Positions 20,799 through 31,340 are shown, numbered from the stretch's first letter. The stretch is 64,000 bases of DNA from Alloalcanivorax gelatiniphagus (GCF_005938655.1 NZ_VCQT01000045.1:248001-312000); one strand, 5' to 3'. Made by a program: numbers and translations. The notes: generated from the letters alone by a model not told the origin.

Positions 20799-21185
20799 AT
20801 GAAAAAGACTTTGCTTGTTTCCGCCATCTTGTCCGTTTCCGGTGCGCTGATGGCACCGATGGCTCTGGCGCAGAACACTAATATCGACAGCCAGGACCAT
20901 ATCCGCAAGGAATACAACAAGGCCATGGAGAACGAGAGCCAGGCCAAGGAAATGAACAAGACCGGTGATCCGGAATATCGCCAGGAGCGCAAGAACATCG
21001 ACTCGCAGCAGAACATCAGCGACGAGTACCACAAGGCGATGAAGAACGAGCGTGAAGCGGCCGAGCGCAAAGGCGCCGGCATGCAGAACGAAGCTAAGCA
21101 GCACCTGGAAGAGCGCAAGAACATCGACACCCAGGAGCACATCAGCAAGGAATACCAGAAATCCATGGAAAACGAGAAGAAATAA
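20799..21185 (+). CDS. Exported 128-aa repeat protein (copy B)
   Basis: The protein begins MKKTLLVSAILSVSGALMAP with cleavage likely after MALA. The mature part is highly charged and helical and contains three repeats headed NID(S/T)Q at residues 28, 66 and 108, each followed by an EYxKAMxNE segment. The preceding ERKN matches the ER(Q/R) of copy A at the same spacing, so both 128-residue proteins look like diverged paralogues of one repeat family. AAGGAGAGGACC precedes the ATG at 20799; a GTG at 20772 is in frame but lies before the ribosome site. Function unknown; likely periplasmic. Confidence 0.8.
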   Translation: MKKTLLVSAILSVSGALMAPMALAQNTNIDSQDHIRKEYNKAMENESQAKEMNKTGDPEYRQERKNIDSQQNISDEYHKAMKNEREAAERKGAGMQNEAKQHLEERKNIDTQEHISKEYQKSMENEKK

Positions 21186-21204
21186 GCACGCTTTCTTCTC
21201 CATG

Positions 21205-21233
21205 AAAAAGGGGCCCCGAGGGGCCCCTTTTTT
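21205..21233. terminator. Bidirectional terminator
   Basis: AAAAAGGGGCCCC and GGGGCCCCTTTTTT form a near-perfect hairpin with A- and T-runs on both sides, serving both copy B and the convergent lipoprotein gene. Confidence 0.93.
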
Positions 21234-21249
21234 GTGGTGGTGGGTTGGG

Positions 21250-24200
21250 TTACTCCTGGGTCGAGGTGCTCTGGTAGCTCAGGTTGATGCCGCCCACCGG
21301 GATGGTCAGGTTCACCTTGCCACCGGGCAGCACCTGGGCCGCCGTGATGTCCAGGGTCACGTCCTTGGCCTGCTGGTTCTCCAGGGCGATGAACAGCCGG
21401 CCATCGGGCAGGAAGTCCAGAGTGCCTTCCAGGGTGATCTGGTTGATCGGCAGGCTTTTCACGTTGTGATCCAGCGGCGGCGGCAGGCTCAGCGCCGGCG
21501 CGTCGAACAGCAGGTCGAACTGGATCACGAAGCGCGGCGGGTCGCCGGCGGCCGGGTTTTCACCGGGCAGGATGTAGCCCACCGGCGGCCGGGTACGGTT
21601 GCCGTTCTCGTCCGGCTGGTAGCGCACCCGCATGATGTTCGGCCCGGTGGCGGTGGGCAGCGGAATCAGACCCAGCTCGCCGAGCTGGCCGAGCACCGGA
21701 TCTTCCAGTCCCAGCAGGTCCAGCACATCGCCCAGGGTGGTGAGCACGCCATCCAGCACGCCGCCCAGCAGCGGCAGCTCGCTCAGCGAGGTGTCGCCGT
21801 TGGTGGTGTCCACTTCCACGCCGATGACGGCGGTGGCGTCCAGATTGGTGAGCGTCACCGTGGTCGGATAGATGCGCACCGCCACGCCGCCCTGGCCACG
21901 GCTCAGCTCCGGCGGCAGGTCCGGCTCTTCCTCGTAGCCGAGAATGTCGGTATTCAGGGCGCCGGCGATGTACAGCAGGCGCTGGGCGTTGCAATCCTCC
22001 TGTTGGCCTTCGCCGTAGGGCGGCACGCCGCCGAAGCCGCAGCCGGTGTTGGCGGCCACCACCAGGCCGTCGCCGCTGTCGCCTTCCCGGGGCAGGATGC
22101 GGGTGGCGTTGGAGGGCGTGGGGGCGTTGTTGTCGGTGATCGGTGACTCACCCTCGTCCACGGCGAAGTTGGCGTTCACGTCCACGGTGGGCAGATTGCT
22201 CAGCTCCTGGAAGACGTCCAGGTTGGCCGCCGCGCCCCGGAACACGATGTCCATGTCCGGGCCGCCGGAGGTGCGGTCACCGCCCTGCAGCAGGGCGGTC
22301 TGCAGCGGCAGACCCGCCTCGGAGCACAGCGCCTCGCCAGCGCAGCCGCTGGCTTCCGAAGCCAGGGTATAGCGGTACAGCGCCCCTTGTTCCCAGGGCT
22401 GGTCCGGCAGGAAGGTGATGGCACGGGGTTCGATCTGCAGCAAACCGGGCACGGTGCCCAGGCAGGTGCCGCTCTGGTCGATACGTTCCACCCGCACGCC
22501 GCCACTGCCGCAGGTCTCGCCCAGGGTCAGGGTGGCCGGGTCCATGTTCTGCGAGAAGCGCACGCGGATCGGGCGGTTCGCCGGCATCGGGTCGATGGGC
22601 AGCCGGTCCAGCACCACCTGCTCGCTGTCGGAGCTGGAGGAGAGGCACACACCCTGGCTGCCCTTGCCGTTGAAATCACTGAGGTTCAGTTCATCGCTGC
22701 TGGCGCAGGGGAAGCCCGGGTACACCACCATGGCGAACGGGCCCCGCTCCACGCTGGTGCCGTCTTCGCTTTCCACGTACTCCGGCAGGGAGAAGGTCAG
22801 GGTGTCGCCGCTGTTGACCCGGTCGATGGGTTGCAGCGGGTTGCCGGCCAGGTCGGTGATGCCGGAGGTGGCGGTCACCGCGTACTGCACGCCGAAGTTC
22901 ACCGGGTCATCCGGGTGGATGATCAGGGCGTTGCCGTTGAGCTGCCAGGAGAACGGCTCGGTGGCGCCGCCCTTGGTGAGCCGCAGGGTGCCGTTCTCGG
23001 TGATGCTGAGCGGGTTCAGGGTTTCGTCGAACTGCAGCACGATGGGTTCGCCGGGGATCATGCGGTCGGCGAATTCTCCCGGTTGCCAGGACAGCCGCAG
23101 CCGGCCGTTCTGGGTCACCGCCTGCAACTGCGGGCCGGTGTTGTCCTGCTCCGGCGCCGGGGCGTTGATCTGGTCCTCGTAGGATTCCATGCGGAAGCTG
23201 AGCAGGCCGTGGTGGTTCTCGATGCCCAGCACCCGAGGCTCCACCACGGTCAGGGCGTCGGCGCGCAGCCGGCCGTCGCTGACGCTGGCCTGGCCGATCA
23301 ATTCCAGATGCAGCAGGTTCTGGGTAAAGGCACCGTTGGCGCGTGCGTCGGCGGTGGTGGTGGCCACGTCCATGTACAGGCGCAGGTTACGCGGCGCATT
23401 GGGGTTGTTGGAGTTGGGGTTGGGGAACAGATAGCCGGTGGCGTCGGTGATCATTTCCACCGTCAGCGCGCCGGAATCGAAGCCCACCGGCACCTGGCCG
23501 CCGATAAATACTTCCAGGGCATCGCCCACCAGGCGGGAACCCCGCGCCACGCGCAGCGGCGTGACCTGCGGGAAGTTGGGCTGGAACGCCAGTTCGCCGA
23601 ACACATTGCCGGTCTGTTTGGAGGCGGTCTGGTCCTGCAGCACGGTGCCCTTCACCGGCACGCAGTTGATCGGCTCGCCGGTCAGCGGCGAAGTGCGCAC
23701 GTTCTGGTCCAGGCAGCCCAGGTTGGGGTCCGCCGCCGGCACCTCGGTGACCAGCGTGGCCCGCTCGCCGGTGGGCGAGGCGGTGTTGCGCGGCTGCACT
23801 TCCCGCTGGAACGGCTCGATGGTTTCGTCGAAGCGGCTGCGCAGGCCCGCCACGGTGAGCCGGTAGGTTTCCCCGGGGGTCATGTCCTGCAGCGGGTCCA
23901 CGGTGAGGGCGTTGCCCTTGGCCACCAGCACCGCCGGCACCAGTTCGTCACCGCGCATCAGCTTGACGGTGTCGCCGTAGACCGCGCTGTTCTCATCCAG
24001 CGGATGGCTGACGCGCAGCCGGAACGAAGAGAAGTCCACGGTCATGAACTGTTCGTCGTCCGGGAAGATGCTGGCTACCTGAAACGCCGGGGTCTCTTCC
24101 TGCAAATTCACCGGCCCTTCCAGGGCCGGGCGGGTGGTGAACTCCAGCACGCCGTCGTTGGGGAACACCACTTCGTCGCCGTTGAGCGTCACGTCACGCA

Positions 24201-24546
24201 GGGTGACACCGTAGCCGGTGATCGGCTGCAGCGCCTCGGTGGGCTGCAGCACCACGCCCCGCCCCCCGTCCACCGGGCGCAGATCGAACTGCACCGGATT
24301 GCCGTCGGCGTCGGTGAACCGGAAGTTGGCCTTGCTGGTGTCCACCGGTGCGCCGAAGCGCAGCACCACCGGCGCGGTGGGCGCCACGTTGCGCTGTTGA
24401 TCCAGGGGGTAGGAGTAATACAGCGCTTCGCTGCTGGTGGGTGAGCGCGGGGTCAGTCCGCCGCCGCCGCCACCGCTGCTGCCACCACCACAGGCGGCCA
24501 GCGCCAGGGCGGTGCCAAGAGTGGCTATTGTCAGAGTAGGACGCAT
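21250..24546 (-). CDS. Giant Ig-like (Big_5) lipoprotein
   Basis: The 1098-residue protein starts with a lipoprotein signal ending LALAAC (Cys19), followed by a Gly/Ser-rich tether (GGGSSGGGGGG) typical of envelope or surface lipoproteins. The rest is beta-rich with several SbsA-type Ig-like segments; motifs such as RPIRVRFSQNMDP and PIVLQFDETLNP are characteristic. Near residue 260-330 it has LGCLDQNVRTSPLTGEPINC and TASKQTGNVFGELAF, shared almost unchanged with the lipoprotein at 44.2 kb, so the two are paralogues. No lipase GxSxG motif is seen. GAGGTG precedes the start. Function unknown; the paralogue's link to a FadL porin suggests a role in hydrophobic substrate handling. Confidence 0.88.
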   Translation of the reverse strand: MRPTLTIATLGTALALAACGGGSSGGGGGGLTPRSPTSSEALYYSYPLDQQRNVAPTAPVVLRFGAPVDTSKANFRFTDADGNPVQFDLRPVDGGRGVVLQPTEALQPITGYGVTLRDVTLNGDEVVFPNDGVLEFTTRPALEGPVNLQEETPAFQVASIFPDDEQFMTVDFSSFRLRVSHPLDENSAVYGDTVKLMRGDELVPAVLVAKGNALTVDPLQDMTPGETYRLTVAGLRSRFDETIEPFQREVQPRNTASPTGERATLVTEVPAADPNLGCLDQNVRTSPLTGEPINCVPVKGTVLQDQTASKQTGNVFGELAFQPNFPQVTPLRVARGSRLVGDALEVFIGGQVPVGFDSGALTVEMITDATGYLFPNPNSNNPNAPRNLRLYMDVATTTADARANGAFTQNLLHLELIGQASVSDGRLRADALTVVEPRVLGIENHHGLLSFRMESYEDQINAPAPEQDNTGPQLQAVTQNGRLRLSWQPGEFADRMIPGEPIVLQFDETLNPLSITENGTLRLTKGGATEPFSWQLNGNALIIHPDDPVNFGVQYAVTATSGITDLAGNPLQPIDRVNSGDTLTFSLPEYVESEDGTSVERGPFAMVVYPGFPCASSDELNLSDFNGKGSQGVCLSSSSDSEQVVLDRLPIDPMPANRPIRVRFSQNMDPATLTLGETCGSGGVRVERIDQSGTCLGTVPGLLQIEPRAITFLPDQPWEQGALYRYTLASEASGCAGEALCSEAGLPLQTALLQGGDRTSGGPDMDIVFRGAAANLDVFQELSNLPTVDVNANFAVDEGESPITDNNAPTPSNATRILPREGDSGDGLVVAANTGCGFGGVPPYGEGQQEDCNAQRLLYIAGALNTDILGYEEEPDLPPELSRGQGGVAVRIYPTTVTLTNLDATAVIGVEVDTTNGDTSLSELPLLGGVLDGVLTTLGDVLDLLGLEDPVLGQLGELGLIPLPTATGPNIMRVRYQPDENGNRTRPPVGYILPGENPAAGDPPRFVIQFDLLFDAPALSLPPPLDHNVKSLPINQITLEGTLDFLPDGRLFIALENQQAKDVTLDITAAQVLPGGKVNLTIPVGGINLSYQSTSTQE

Positions 24547-24725
24547 GGGAGCACCTCGTTATTGGAGTTATTGCTTCATATGCAATTCATAAAGCAAAAA
24601 CGGGGGGCTCTGCCGTATGAAAAAGGTTGGAAAGCGTACAAGGAAGCAGGGGAAGGTTGCGGAACGTAGCGGGCGGGTAGCGCAGTGTTGCGGCACGGTA
24701 AAGCAGGGCGGATGAGGAGCCAAGC

Positions 24726-24778
24726 TCGCGGCTGAAGCCGCTCCTACGGGGGTTGCAGGAGCGGCTTTGGCCGCGATC
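24726..24778. repeat. REP-like inverted repeat
   Basis: TCGCGGCTGAAGCCGCTCC faces GCAGGAGCGGCTTTGGCCGCGA, just downstream of the rpiA stop. The rest of the 234-base gap to the lipoprotein gene shows no other clear signal. Confidence 0.8.
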
Positions 24779-24780
24779 AA

Positions 24781-25434
24781 TCAGTAAACCGACACTCCGC
24801 CGCCTTCGCCCACCAGCACCACGTCCGCCGGACGGCGGGCGAACAGGCCGTTGGTGACCACGCCGGTGATGTTGTTCAGGGTGGTTTCCAGCTCGATGGG
24901 GTTGAGGATATCCAGGTTGTGCACGTCCAGGATCAGGTTGCCGTTGTCGGTGACGAAACCTTCCCGGTACTCCGGCCGGCCGCCCAGGGCCACCAGCTTG
25001 CGGGCCACGTGGGAGCGGGCCATGGGAATCACTTCCACCGGCAGCGGGAAGCGGCCCAGCCGCTTGACCTGCTTGGAGGCATCGACGATGCAGATGAACT
25101 CCCGGGCCACCGCCGCCACGATCTTCTCGCGGGTCAGGGCGCCGCCGCCGCCCTTGATCATCTCGCGGTGCTCGTTGACCTCGTCGGCGCCATCCACGTA
25201 CACCGGAAGACGATCCACATCGTTCAGCTCCAGCACCGGGATGCCATGGCCGCGTAACCGCTCGGCGGTGGCCTCGGAACTGGCCACGGCGCCGGGGATG
25301 CGGTCCTTGAGCGCGGCCAGGCCGTCGATGAAATGGTTGGCGGTGGAGCCGGTGCCCACGCCCACCACTTCGCCTTCCACCACGTAGCGAAGAGCCGCCT
25401 CGGCCACCTGCTTTTTCAGCGCGTCCTGATCCAT
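24781..25434 (-). CDS. rpiA: Ribose-5-phosphate isomerase A
   Basis: RpiA interconverts ribose 5-phosphate and ribulose 5-phosphate in the pentose phosphate pathway. The 217-residue protein has the phosphate loop GTGSTANHF, the catalytic DGADEVN motif, [11 protein letters not shown] and the C-terminal [15 protein letters not shown]. It is divergent from ilvA with a 146-base promoter region between them, an arrangement also seen in pseudomonads. Together with tkt it supplies the non-oxidative pentose branch. Confidence 0.96.
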   Translation of the reverse strand: MDQDALKKQVAEAALRYVVEGEVVGVGTGSTANHFIDGLAALKDRIPGAVASSEATAERLRGHGIPVLELNDVDRLPVYVDGADEVNEHREMIKGGGGALTREKIVAAVAREFICIVDASKQVKRLGRFPLPVEVIPMARSHVARKLVALGGRPEYREGFVTDNGNLILDVHNLDILNPIELETTLNNITGVVTNGLFARRPADVVLVGEGGGVSVY

Positions 25435-25580
25435 TCGAACTTTCCTGTCTGAGTCGCGGCGGATTATACGGGCCGACGGCGATTGGATACAGGATGAAGG
25501 ATGCAGGCGCGCGGGAAAGGCCGATGGACGCTCCGGCCCCGGGGCCCGTAAACTAGCGGTTTTACCTTTCCGGACTTTCC

Positions 25581-27107
25581 ATGCCTGCGATGCTTGATCA
25601 ATACGTGAAACGGATTCTCCAATCCCGCGTCTACGACGTGGCCCATGAAACCCCGATCCATGCCGCGCCGATGATTTCCAAGCGCATTGGCAACCGGGTG
25701 TTGCTCAAGCGGGAGGATCTGCAGCCGGTGTTTTCGTTCAAGCTGCGTGGCGCCTACAACAAGCTGGCGGCCCTCACCGACGAGCAGCGCGAGCGCGGGG
25801 TGATCTGCGCCTCCGCCGGTAACCACGCCCAGGGGCTGGCCCTGGCCGCCAGCGCCATGGGCGTGCGCGCGGTGATCGTGATGCCGCGTACCACCCCCGA
25901 GATCAAGGTGAAGTCCGTGCGCCAGCGCGGCGGCAAGGTGGTGCTGCACGGCGACGGCTTCGACGAGGCCCTGGCCCATGCCCGCAAGCTGGAAGAGAAG
26001 GAGGGGCTGACCTTCGTGCACCCCTACGACGATCCGGATGTGATCGCCGGCCAGGGCACCGTGGGCATGGAAATCCTGCGCCAGCAAAGCCGTGATCTGG
26101 ACGCCATCTTTATCCCGGTGGGCGGTGGCGGTCTGGCGGCGGGCATCGCCGCCTATGTGAAGTACGTGCGCCCGGACGTCAAAATCATCGCCGTGGAGCC
26201 GGAGGACGCCGCCTGCCTGAAGGCCGCCTTGGAGCGCAAGCGCCGGGTGACCCTGTCCGAGGTGGGTCTGTTCGCCGACGGCGTGGCGGTCAAGCAGATC
26301 GGCAAGGAGACCTTCCGCATCCTGCGCGACCATGTGGACGAAGTGATCACCGCCACCACCGATGAAATCTGCGCCGCCATCAAGGATTCCTTCGAGGATA
26401 CCCGGGCCATCTGCGAGCCCGCCGGGGCGCTGGCCCTGGCCGGCCTCAAGAACTGGGTGCAGAAGCACGGCGTGGAGAACAAGACCCTGGTGGCGATCCA
26501 GAGCGGCGCCAACGTGAACTTCGACCGCCTGCGCCATATCTCGGAGCGCTCCGAGGTGGGCGAACAGCGCGAGGCGATCCTGGCGGTGACCATTCCGGAA
26601 AAGCCCGGCGCCTATCGTAACTTCCTGCAGGTGGTGGGGCGCCGCAGCATCACCGAGTTCAACTACCGTTATTCCGGTGAGCACGAGGCCAACATCTTTG
26701 TCGGCATCCAGATTCGCCCGGGTGGCACGGACCTTGCTCCCCTGTTGGAAGAACTGCGCGAAGCGGGTTATCCGGTGGTGGATATGACCGGCAACGAAAT
26801 GGCCAAGCTGCACATCCGCCATATGGTGGGCGGCCATACCTCACGCCAGGACCTGGACGAGATGCTGTTCCGGGTGGAATTTCCGGAGCGGCCGGGGGCC
26901 CTGCTGAAGTTCCTGCTGTCGCTGGGCCAGAAGTGGAACATCAGCCTGTTCCACTACCGTAACCACGGTGCCGCCTACGGGCGGGTGCTGGTGGGCTTCC
27001 AGGTGCCGTTCGGCGACCGGGGCAACCTGCGCAAGGACCTGAAGAAGGTGCCTTATCCGATGGTGGAAGAGAGCGATAACCCGGCCTATCGACTGTTTTT
27101 GAACTAA
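25581..27107 (+). CDS. ilvA: Biosynthetic threonine ammonia-lyase
   Basis: IlvA deaminates threonine to 2-oxobutanoate, the first committed step to isoleucine. The 508-residue protein has the PLP lysine at Lys54 in SFKLRGAYN, the SAGNHAQG loop, and the phosphate-binding GGGGLAAG. Residues about 330-508 form two ACT-like regulatory domains, as expected for the isoleucine-inhibited biosynthetic enzyme. The first ATG is at 25581 and a second lies three codons on. It is divergent from rpiA. Confidence 0.96.
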   Translation: MPAMLDQYVKRILQSRVYDVAHETPIHAAPMISKRIGNRVLLKREDLQPVFSFKLRGAYNKLAALTDEQRERGVICASAGNHAQGLALAASAMGVRAVIVMPRTTPEIKVKSVRQRGGKVVLHGDGFDEALAHARKLEEKEGLTFVHPYDDPDVIAGQGTVGMEILRQQSRDLDAIFIPVGGGGLAAGIAAYVKYVRPDVKIIAVEPEDAACLKAALERKRRVTLSEVGLFADGVAVKQIGKETFRILRDHVDEVITATTDEICAAIKDSFEDTRAICEPAGALALAGLKNWVQKHGVENKTLVAIQSGANVNFDRLRHISERSEVGEQREAILAVTIPEKPGAYRNFLQVVGRRSITEFNYRYSGEHEANIFVGIQIRPGGTDLAPLLEELREAGYPVVDMTGNEMAKLHIRHMVGGHTSRQDLDEMLFRVEFPERPGALLKFLLSLGQKWNISLFHYRNHGAAYGRVLVGFQVPFGDRGNLRKDLKKVPYPMVEESDNPAYRLFLN

Positions 27108-27480
27108 AACGGGGCATCCCGGGTCCCAACTTCCGTTGCCTTTTTACGGATTTTACGTTACGCATGGATGTGCGTAACAGGCGCCGTGAAGCTGGTGAGT
27201 TGGCCGGTAGTTTTGTTAAGAAGCGTGAGGATCAGGCTGTAACTGCTTGACCTCGCGGGCTTTTTCTGGAGAATTTTGATCCACATCTCATGCTGTTACG
27301 AAAAATGTCGTATCATGTCAGATCTTTCGCCCTCGCTGGGCACGGGGATACGGGAAACGCCGCATCGGCGCCACGGTACCAACCGGCTGGCGCCATACAA
27401 AGCGGGGTTCCGTTGAATACAGTACCGCGCCGCGGGACCGTTCCGGTCGCCGGCATTGTTATTTGGGGATTTGCAGCACA
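27108..27480. other. Intergenic region with a hairpin and likely promoter
   Basis: This 373-base gap has a perfect palindromic hairpin GTTACGCA-N6-TGCGTAAC at 27157-27178 soon after ilvA, with no T-run after it. A TATCAT element near 27311 may be a -10 box for the small gene at 27481. I see no tRNA, riboswitch or convincing gene. Confidence 0.4.
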
Positions 27481-27630
27481 ATGAAGAAAAAGCCCGACGC
27501 CCTCGTCGTTCTTGCTTTTGTTTTTGCTCTTGGGGTTCTGGTCAGCACGCTGACCCACGGTGGTAACGACGCCGATCTGGAACGCTTCGCCAACTCGGCG
27601 GGCGTCAAGATCAGCGTATCGAATCCGTGA
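27481..27630 (+). CDS. Small single-pass membrane protein, 49 aa
   Basis: Starting at the ATG 27481 the frame encodes a 49-residue protein: a basic MKKKPD start, a hydrophobic helix of about 18 residues (LVVLAFVFALGVLVSTL), and a polar tail ending VKISVSNP. The topology suggests an inner-membrane protein with a short C-terminal tail outside. Its last 20 bases overlap the convergent cyclo-ligase gene tail to tail. It is too short for most gene callers. I recall similar short proteins in pseudomonads, but cannot name a family. No strong ribosome site is evident, so expression is plausible rather than certain. Confidence 0.6.
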   Translation: MKKKPDALVVLAFVFALGVLVSTLTHGGNDADLERFANSAGVKISVSNP

Positions 27631-28192
27631 CCACCTGATCCAGCGGCCGGTCCCAGACCGCCTCGTCGACACGGGGCAGCCGCTGGAATTCAAACGCCAC
27701 ACCGATCAAATATGGACGCCGGGGCCGGCGCGCCAGATCGGCCAGTGCGCGGTCGTAAAAGCCACCGCCCATGCCCAGCCGGTGGCCCCGGTCATCGAAC
27801 CCCACCAGCGGCACCAGGATCGCATCCAGCGCCCAGGCCGCCCGAGCCCGCTCGCGGCGGGCCGGCCCGCCGATGCCGAACCGGTTGGCGCGCAGCCGCC
27901 GCTGGCGCCGCCACAGCCGGAAATGCATCCGACCCCGATGCACCCGGTCCAGCGCCGGCAGATACAGCCGCGCCCCCTGGAAGCGGCCCGCCGCCAGCCC
28001 CGGCAGCGGGTCCATCTCGCCATCCCCGGCCAGATACAACGCCACCTCGCCAAACCGCCGCGGGCCCAGCGCCCGGGACAGATTGCGCGCGAAACGCCGC
28101 TGCGCCCGCCGCCGCTCGCCGGCGGGCACCGCACGGCGCCGCGCGCGCAGGGCTCGCCGCAGGGACGCTCTTGAAGGTCTGGAATGGCTCAT
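27611..28192 (-). CDS. ygfA: 5-formyltetrahydrofolate cyclo-ligase
   Basis: This ATP-dependent enzyme converts 5-formyl-THF to 5,10-methenyl-THF, returning the storage folate to the one-carbon pool. The 193-residue protein is very rich in arginine, and the family motif GMGGGFYDRALA is intact, as is the substrate-loop region LPALDR. It lies just downstream of the 6S RNA gene and zapA, the conserved gammaproteobacterial order zapA-ssrS-ygfA, which in E. coli is transcribed as a 6S RNA-ygfA dicistron. Confidence 0.93.
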   Translation of the reverse strand: MSHSRPSRASLRRALRARRRAVPAGERRRAQRRFARNLSRALGPRRFGEVALYLAGDGEMDPLPGLAAGRFQGARLYLPALDRVHRGRMHFRLWRRQRRLRANRFGIGGPARRERARAAWALDAILVPLVGFDDRGHRLGMGGGFYDRALADLARRPRRPYLIGVAFEFQRLPRVDEAVWDRPLDQVVTDSIR

Positions 28193-28224
28193 GGGGAGGC
28201 GATCAATGACGGGGCGGGCGCCCC

Positions 28225-28298
28225 TTTCAACTTTTAACTTTCAACTTGCAACACGTTCTTGATGGGCACCGCCATCGCGGTCCAATGACCGCTCCTAC
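28225..28298. repeat. Partial dispersed repeats
   Basis: A single AACTTTTAACTTTCAACTTG end (28229-28250) of the MITE-like family is followed by a decayed REP-like pair ATCGCGGTCC / GACCGCTCCTAC (28274-28298). Both lie between 6S RNA and the cyclo-ligase gene. Confidence 0.55.
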
Positions 28299-28324
28299 AG
28301 GGCGCTTGCCCGAAATAAAGCGTG

Positions 28325-28511
28325 CCTCCCGAACCGCCGCTGCGGGTGTGGCCCTTGAACCGAAAGGTTCAAGGCGGGAACCTCAGGCTAATGCCCTTAG
28401 GCTTTCCGCTCGGAGGCGGACATGCGCACAGGCACGCCAATTCGATCCCCTTTGGGTAAAGCATCGGCTCAGGGACATAACCCGGCTGGCGCACGGTCCA
28501 GGAAGCACTTG
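28325..28511 (-). ncRNA. ssrS: 6S RNA
   Basis: Read on the minus strand, the region has the 6S landmarks CCTGAGCCGATGCTT, CCTTGAACC/GGTTCAAGG hairpin and GCAGCGGCGG near the 3' end, all matching E. coli 6S RNA. The ends pair (AAGTGCTTCCTGGACC with GGTTCGGGAGGCAC). A TATACT -10 box at 28518-28523 sets the 5' end near 28511. 6S RNA binds the sigma70 holoenzyme by mimicking an open promoter and adjusts transcription in stationary phase. Placement between zapA and the cyclo-ligase gene is the conserved context. Exact ends are estimated to within a few bases. Confidence 0.92.
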
Positions 28512-28542
28512 GGAAACAGTATAGCAGGGAGGAACGGGTCGG

Positions 28543-28863
28543 TCAGGGCTTGACAGGCGTGGGTGTCTGGCTTTCTTCGAAGGCGCGGATTTCATTTTCC
28601 AGCCGGCTCAGCAGGCCTTCCACCCGGGCGTCGCTGTCGGCGTCGCTGTCCAGGTGCTCGCGGGCCTCCAGCAGTTCGTGGCTCATGTTCAGCGCCGCCA
28701 TGATGGCGATGCGCTCCAGCCCGATCACATTGGCCTGGCGTACCTCGCGCATCTGATCATCCAGATAGCGGGCGGCGCGCAGCAGGTTGTCCTGCTCGCC
28801 GGGCGGGCAGGCCACGCGGTACTCCTTGTCCAGCAGATGTATCACCAGGGAGCTGCCGCTCAT
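28543..28863 (-). CDS. zapA: Cell division protein ZapA
   Basis: ZapA binds and bundles FtsZ filaments at the division ring in the cytoplasm. The 106-residue protein has the N-terminal globular motif HLLDKEYRVACPPGEQDNLL and a C-terminal coiled coil, normal for the family. Its ATG overlaps the stop of the upstream ZapB-like gene by four bases (ATGA), so the two are translationally coupled. Confidence 0.95.
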   Translation of the reverse strand: MSGSSLVIHLLDKEYRVACPPGEQDNLLRAARYLDDQMREVRQANVIGLERIAIMAALNMSHELLEAREHLDSDADSDARVEGLLSRLENEIRAFEESQTPTPVKP

Positions 28864-29075
28864 GAATCCTCCTGCTCCAGGGACCGCAGGCGCGTTATGA
28901 TGGCCTCCACGCGGCTTTTCGCCAGATCGTTTTTCTTGATCAACTGGGCGCGCTCGTCGAGCAGGCGGGTTTCCCGTTCGCGCAGCAGACGGTTCTCCTG
29001 GCGCAGGTGCGCGGAGATTCGCAGCAGCTCGTCCACACGGGCCTCAAGTTGCTGGAGTTGTTGATCCGTCGTCAT
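28860..29075 (-). CDS. ZapB-like coiled-coil protein (TIGR02449 family)
   Basis: The 71-residue product is almost entirely one coiled coil (QLEARVDELLRISAHLRQEN onward) and matches the short family found directly upstream of zapA in gammaproteobacteria. It probably acts in the division ring through ZapA, by analogy with ZapB; direct evidence is lacking. It is coupled to zapA by an ATGA overlap and divergent from ygfB. Confidence 0.87.
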   Translation of the reverse strand: MTTDQQLQQLEARVDELLRISAHLRQENRLLRERETRLLDERAQLIKKNDLAKSRVEAIITRLRSLEQEDS

Positions 29076-29254
29076 GGCAAATTGGTCGCTGTTCGCCTAA
29101 TGTTACGCCCCTGGGTTAAGCCCCCGATCCGGGCCCTTTTCCCCGCCTTTGACGGGTTTTTGTACTATAGGTGGGGCCCCAGGAAGGGTCAACGAAATTC
29201 CAAGGTGCGAGAAAGACTTAGCGCCGTTTCCGAGAACCGTTACTGAAGAGTCCG

Positions 29255-29836
29255 ATGTCTGATCTGCCCGATTTTGAACGCCTTGCCCAGAACGCCTCCG
29301 CCGCCGGTCTGGCCACCTCCCCCAGCGAGCTGCACGGGGTCATCTGCGGCCTGCTGGCCACCGGCCACGGGCAGGAAGATGCCGCCCTGCTGGGGATTCT
29401 CGCGGCCCACGCCGAGCAGCCCGAGGGGCTGGGCGGCGACCTGGCCGGTGACCTGATTGAATGGCGCGACGCCGCCAGCGAGGGGTTCGCCGGCACCGGC
29501 CTGGACCTGGCCCTGCTGCTGCCCGGCGACGAGGAGGAGCTGGGCCTGCGGGTGGCCGCCCTGGGCCAATGGGCGGAGGGCTTTCTGGTGGGCTTCGGCA
29601 CCGGCGCCGCCGGCATCAATGACAGCCAGCTGTCGCCGGGTGTCCAGGAAGCGCTTTCCGACCTGTCCGCGATCAGCCAGGTGAGCACTCCGGAGGACGA
29701 CGGCGAGGAGCAGGAGCAACTGCTGGAGCAGGTCACCGAGCACTGCCGGGTGTCGGCGCTGATGATCTACACCGACCTGGTCATGAAGCCCGCCGCCAAA
29801 CCGGATGACGGGCCGTCCAAGCCGACCCGGCACTGA
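29255..29836 (+). CDS. ygfB: UPF0149 family protein YgfB
   Basis: The 193-residue acidic, mostly helical protein matches the UPF0149 family, with SPSELHGVICGLL near the start and EWAEGFLVGFG-like segments (ALGQWAEGFLVGFG). It is cytoplasmic. In Pseudomonas aeruginosa YgfB has been linked to control of AmpD expression through AlpA; whether that applies here is unknown. The order ygfB-pepP-ubiH-ubiI is conserved in gammaproteobacteria. It is divergent from the zap genes. Confidence 0.93.
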   Translation: MSDLPDFERLAQNASAAGLATSPSELHGVICGLLATGHGQEDAALLGILAAHAEQPEGLGGDLAGDLIEWRDAASEGFAGTGLDLALLLPGDEEELGLRVAALGQWAEGFLVGFGTGAAGINDSQLSPGVQEALSDLSAISQVSTPEDDGEEQEQLLEQVTEHCRVSALMIYTDLVMKPAAKPDDGPSKPTRH

Positions 29837-29902
29837 AGCCGGCATCCGCCCTATTAAATCGCGCCACCGTTGCCAGACACCGTTGACGTTGAAAGGAGCC
29901 CC

Positions 29903-31225
<1,323 letters not shown>

Positions 31226-31249
31226 ACAGCTGCAAGCTTCAAGCTTGCT

Positions 31250-31340
31250 GTAGGAGCGGCTTTAGCCGCGATACCGGTGGGCCGTCATGGAATGGGCCCG
31301 CCGGTCTTCGACCGGCGATCGCGGCTAAAGCCGCTCCTAC
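31250..31340. repeat. REP-like inverted repeat
   Basis: GTAGGAGCGGCTTTAGCCGCG and its mirror copy flank a second inverted repeat (ACCGGTGGGCC / GACCGGCGA). The TTTAGCC / GGCTAAA change is present in both arms, so pairing is kept. A CAAGCTTCAAGCTTG half element sits just before it. Confidence 0.85.

Noticed and set aside
27108-27480. tRNA or riboswitch downstream of ilvA
   Set aside because: Only a simple palindromic hairpin is present; no cloverleaf and no known aptamer core.
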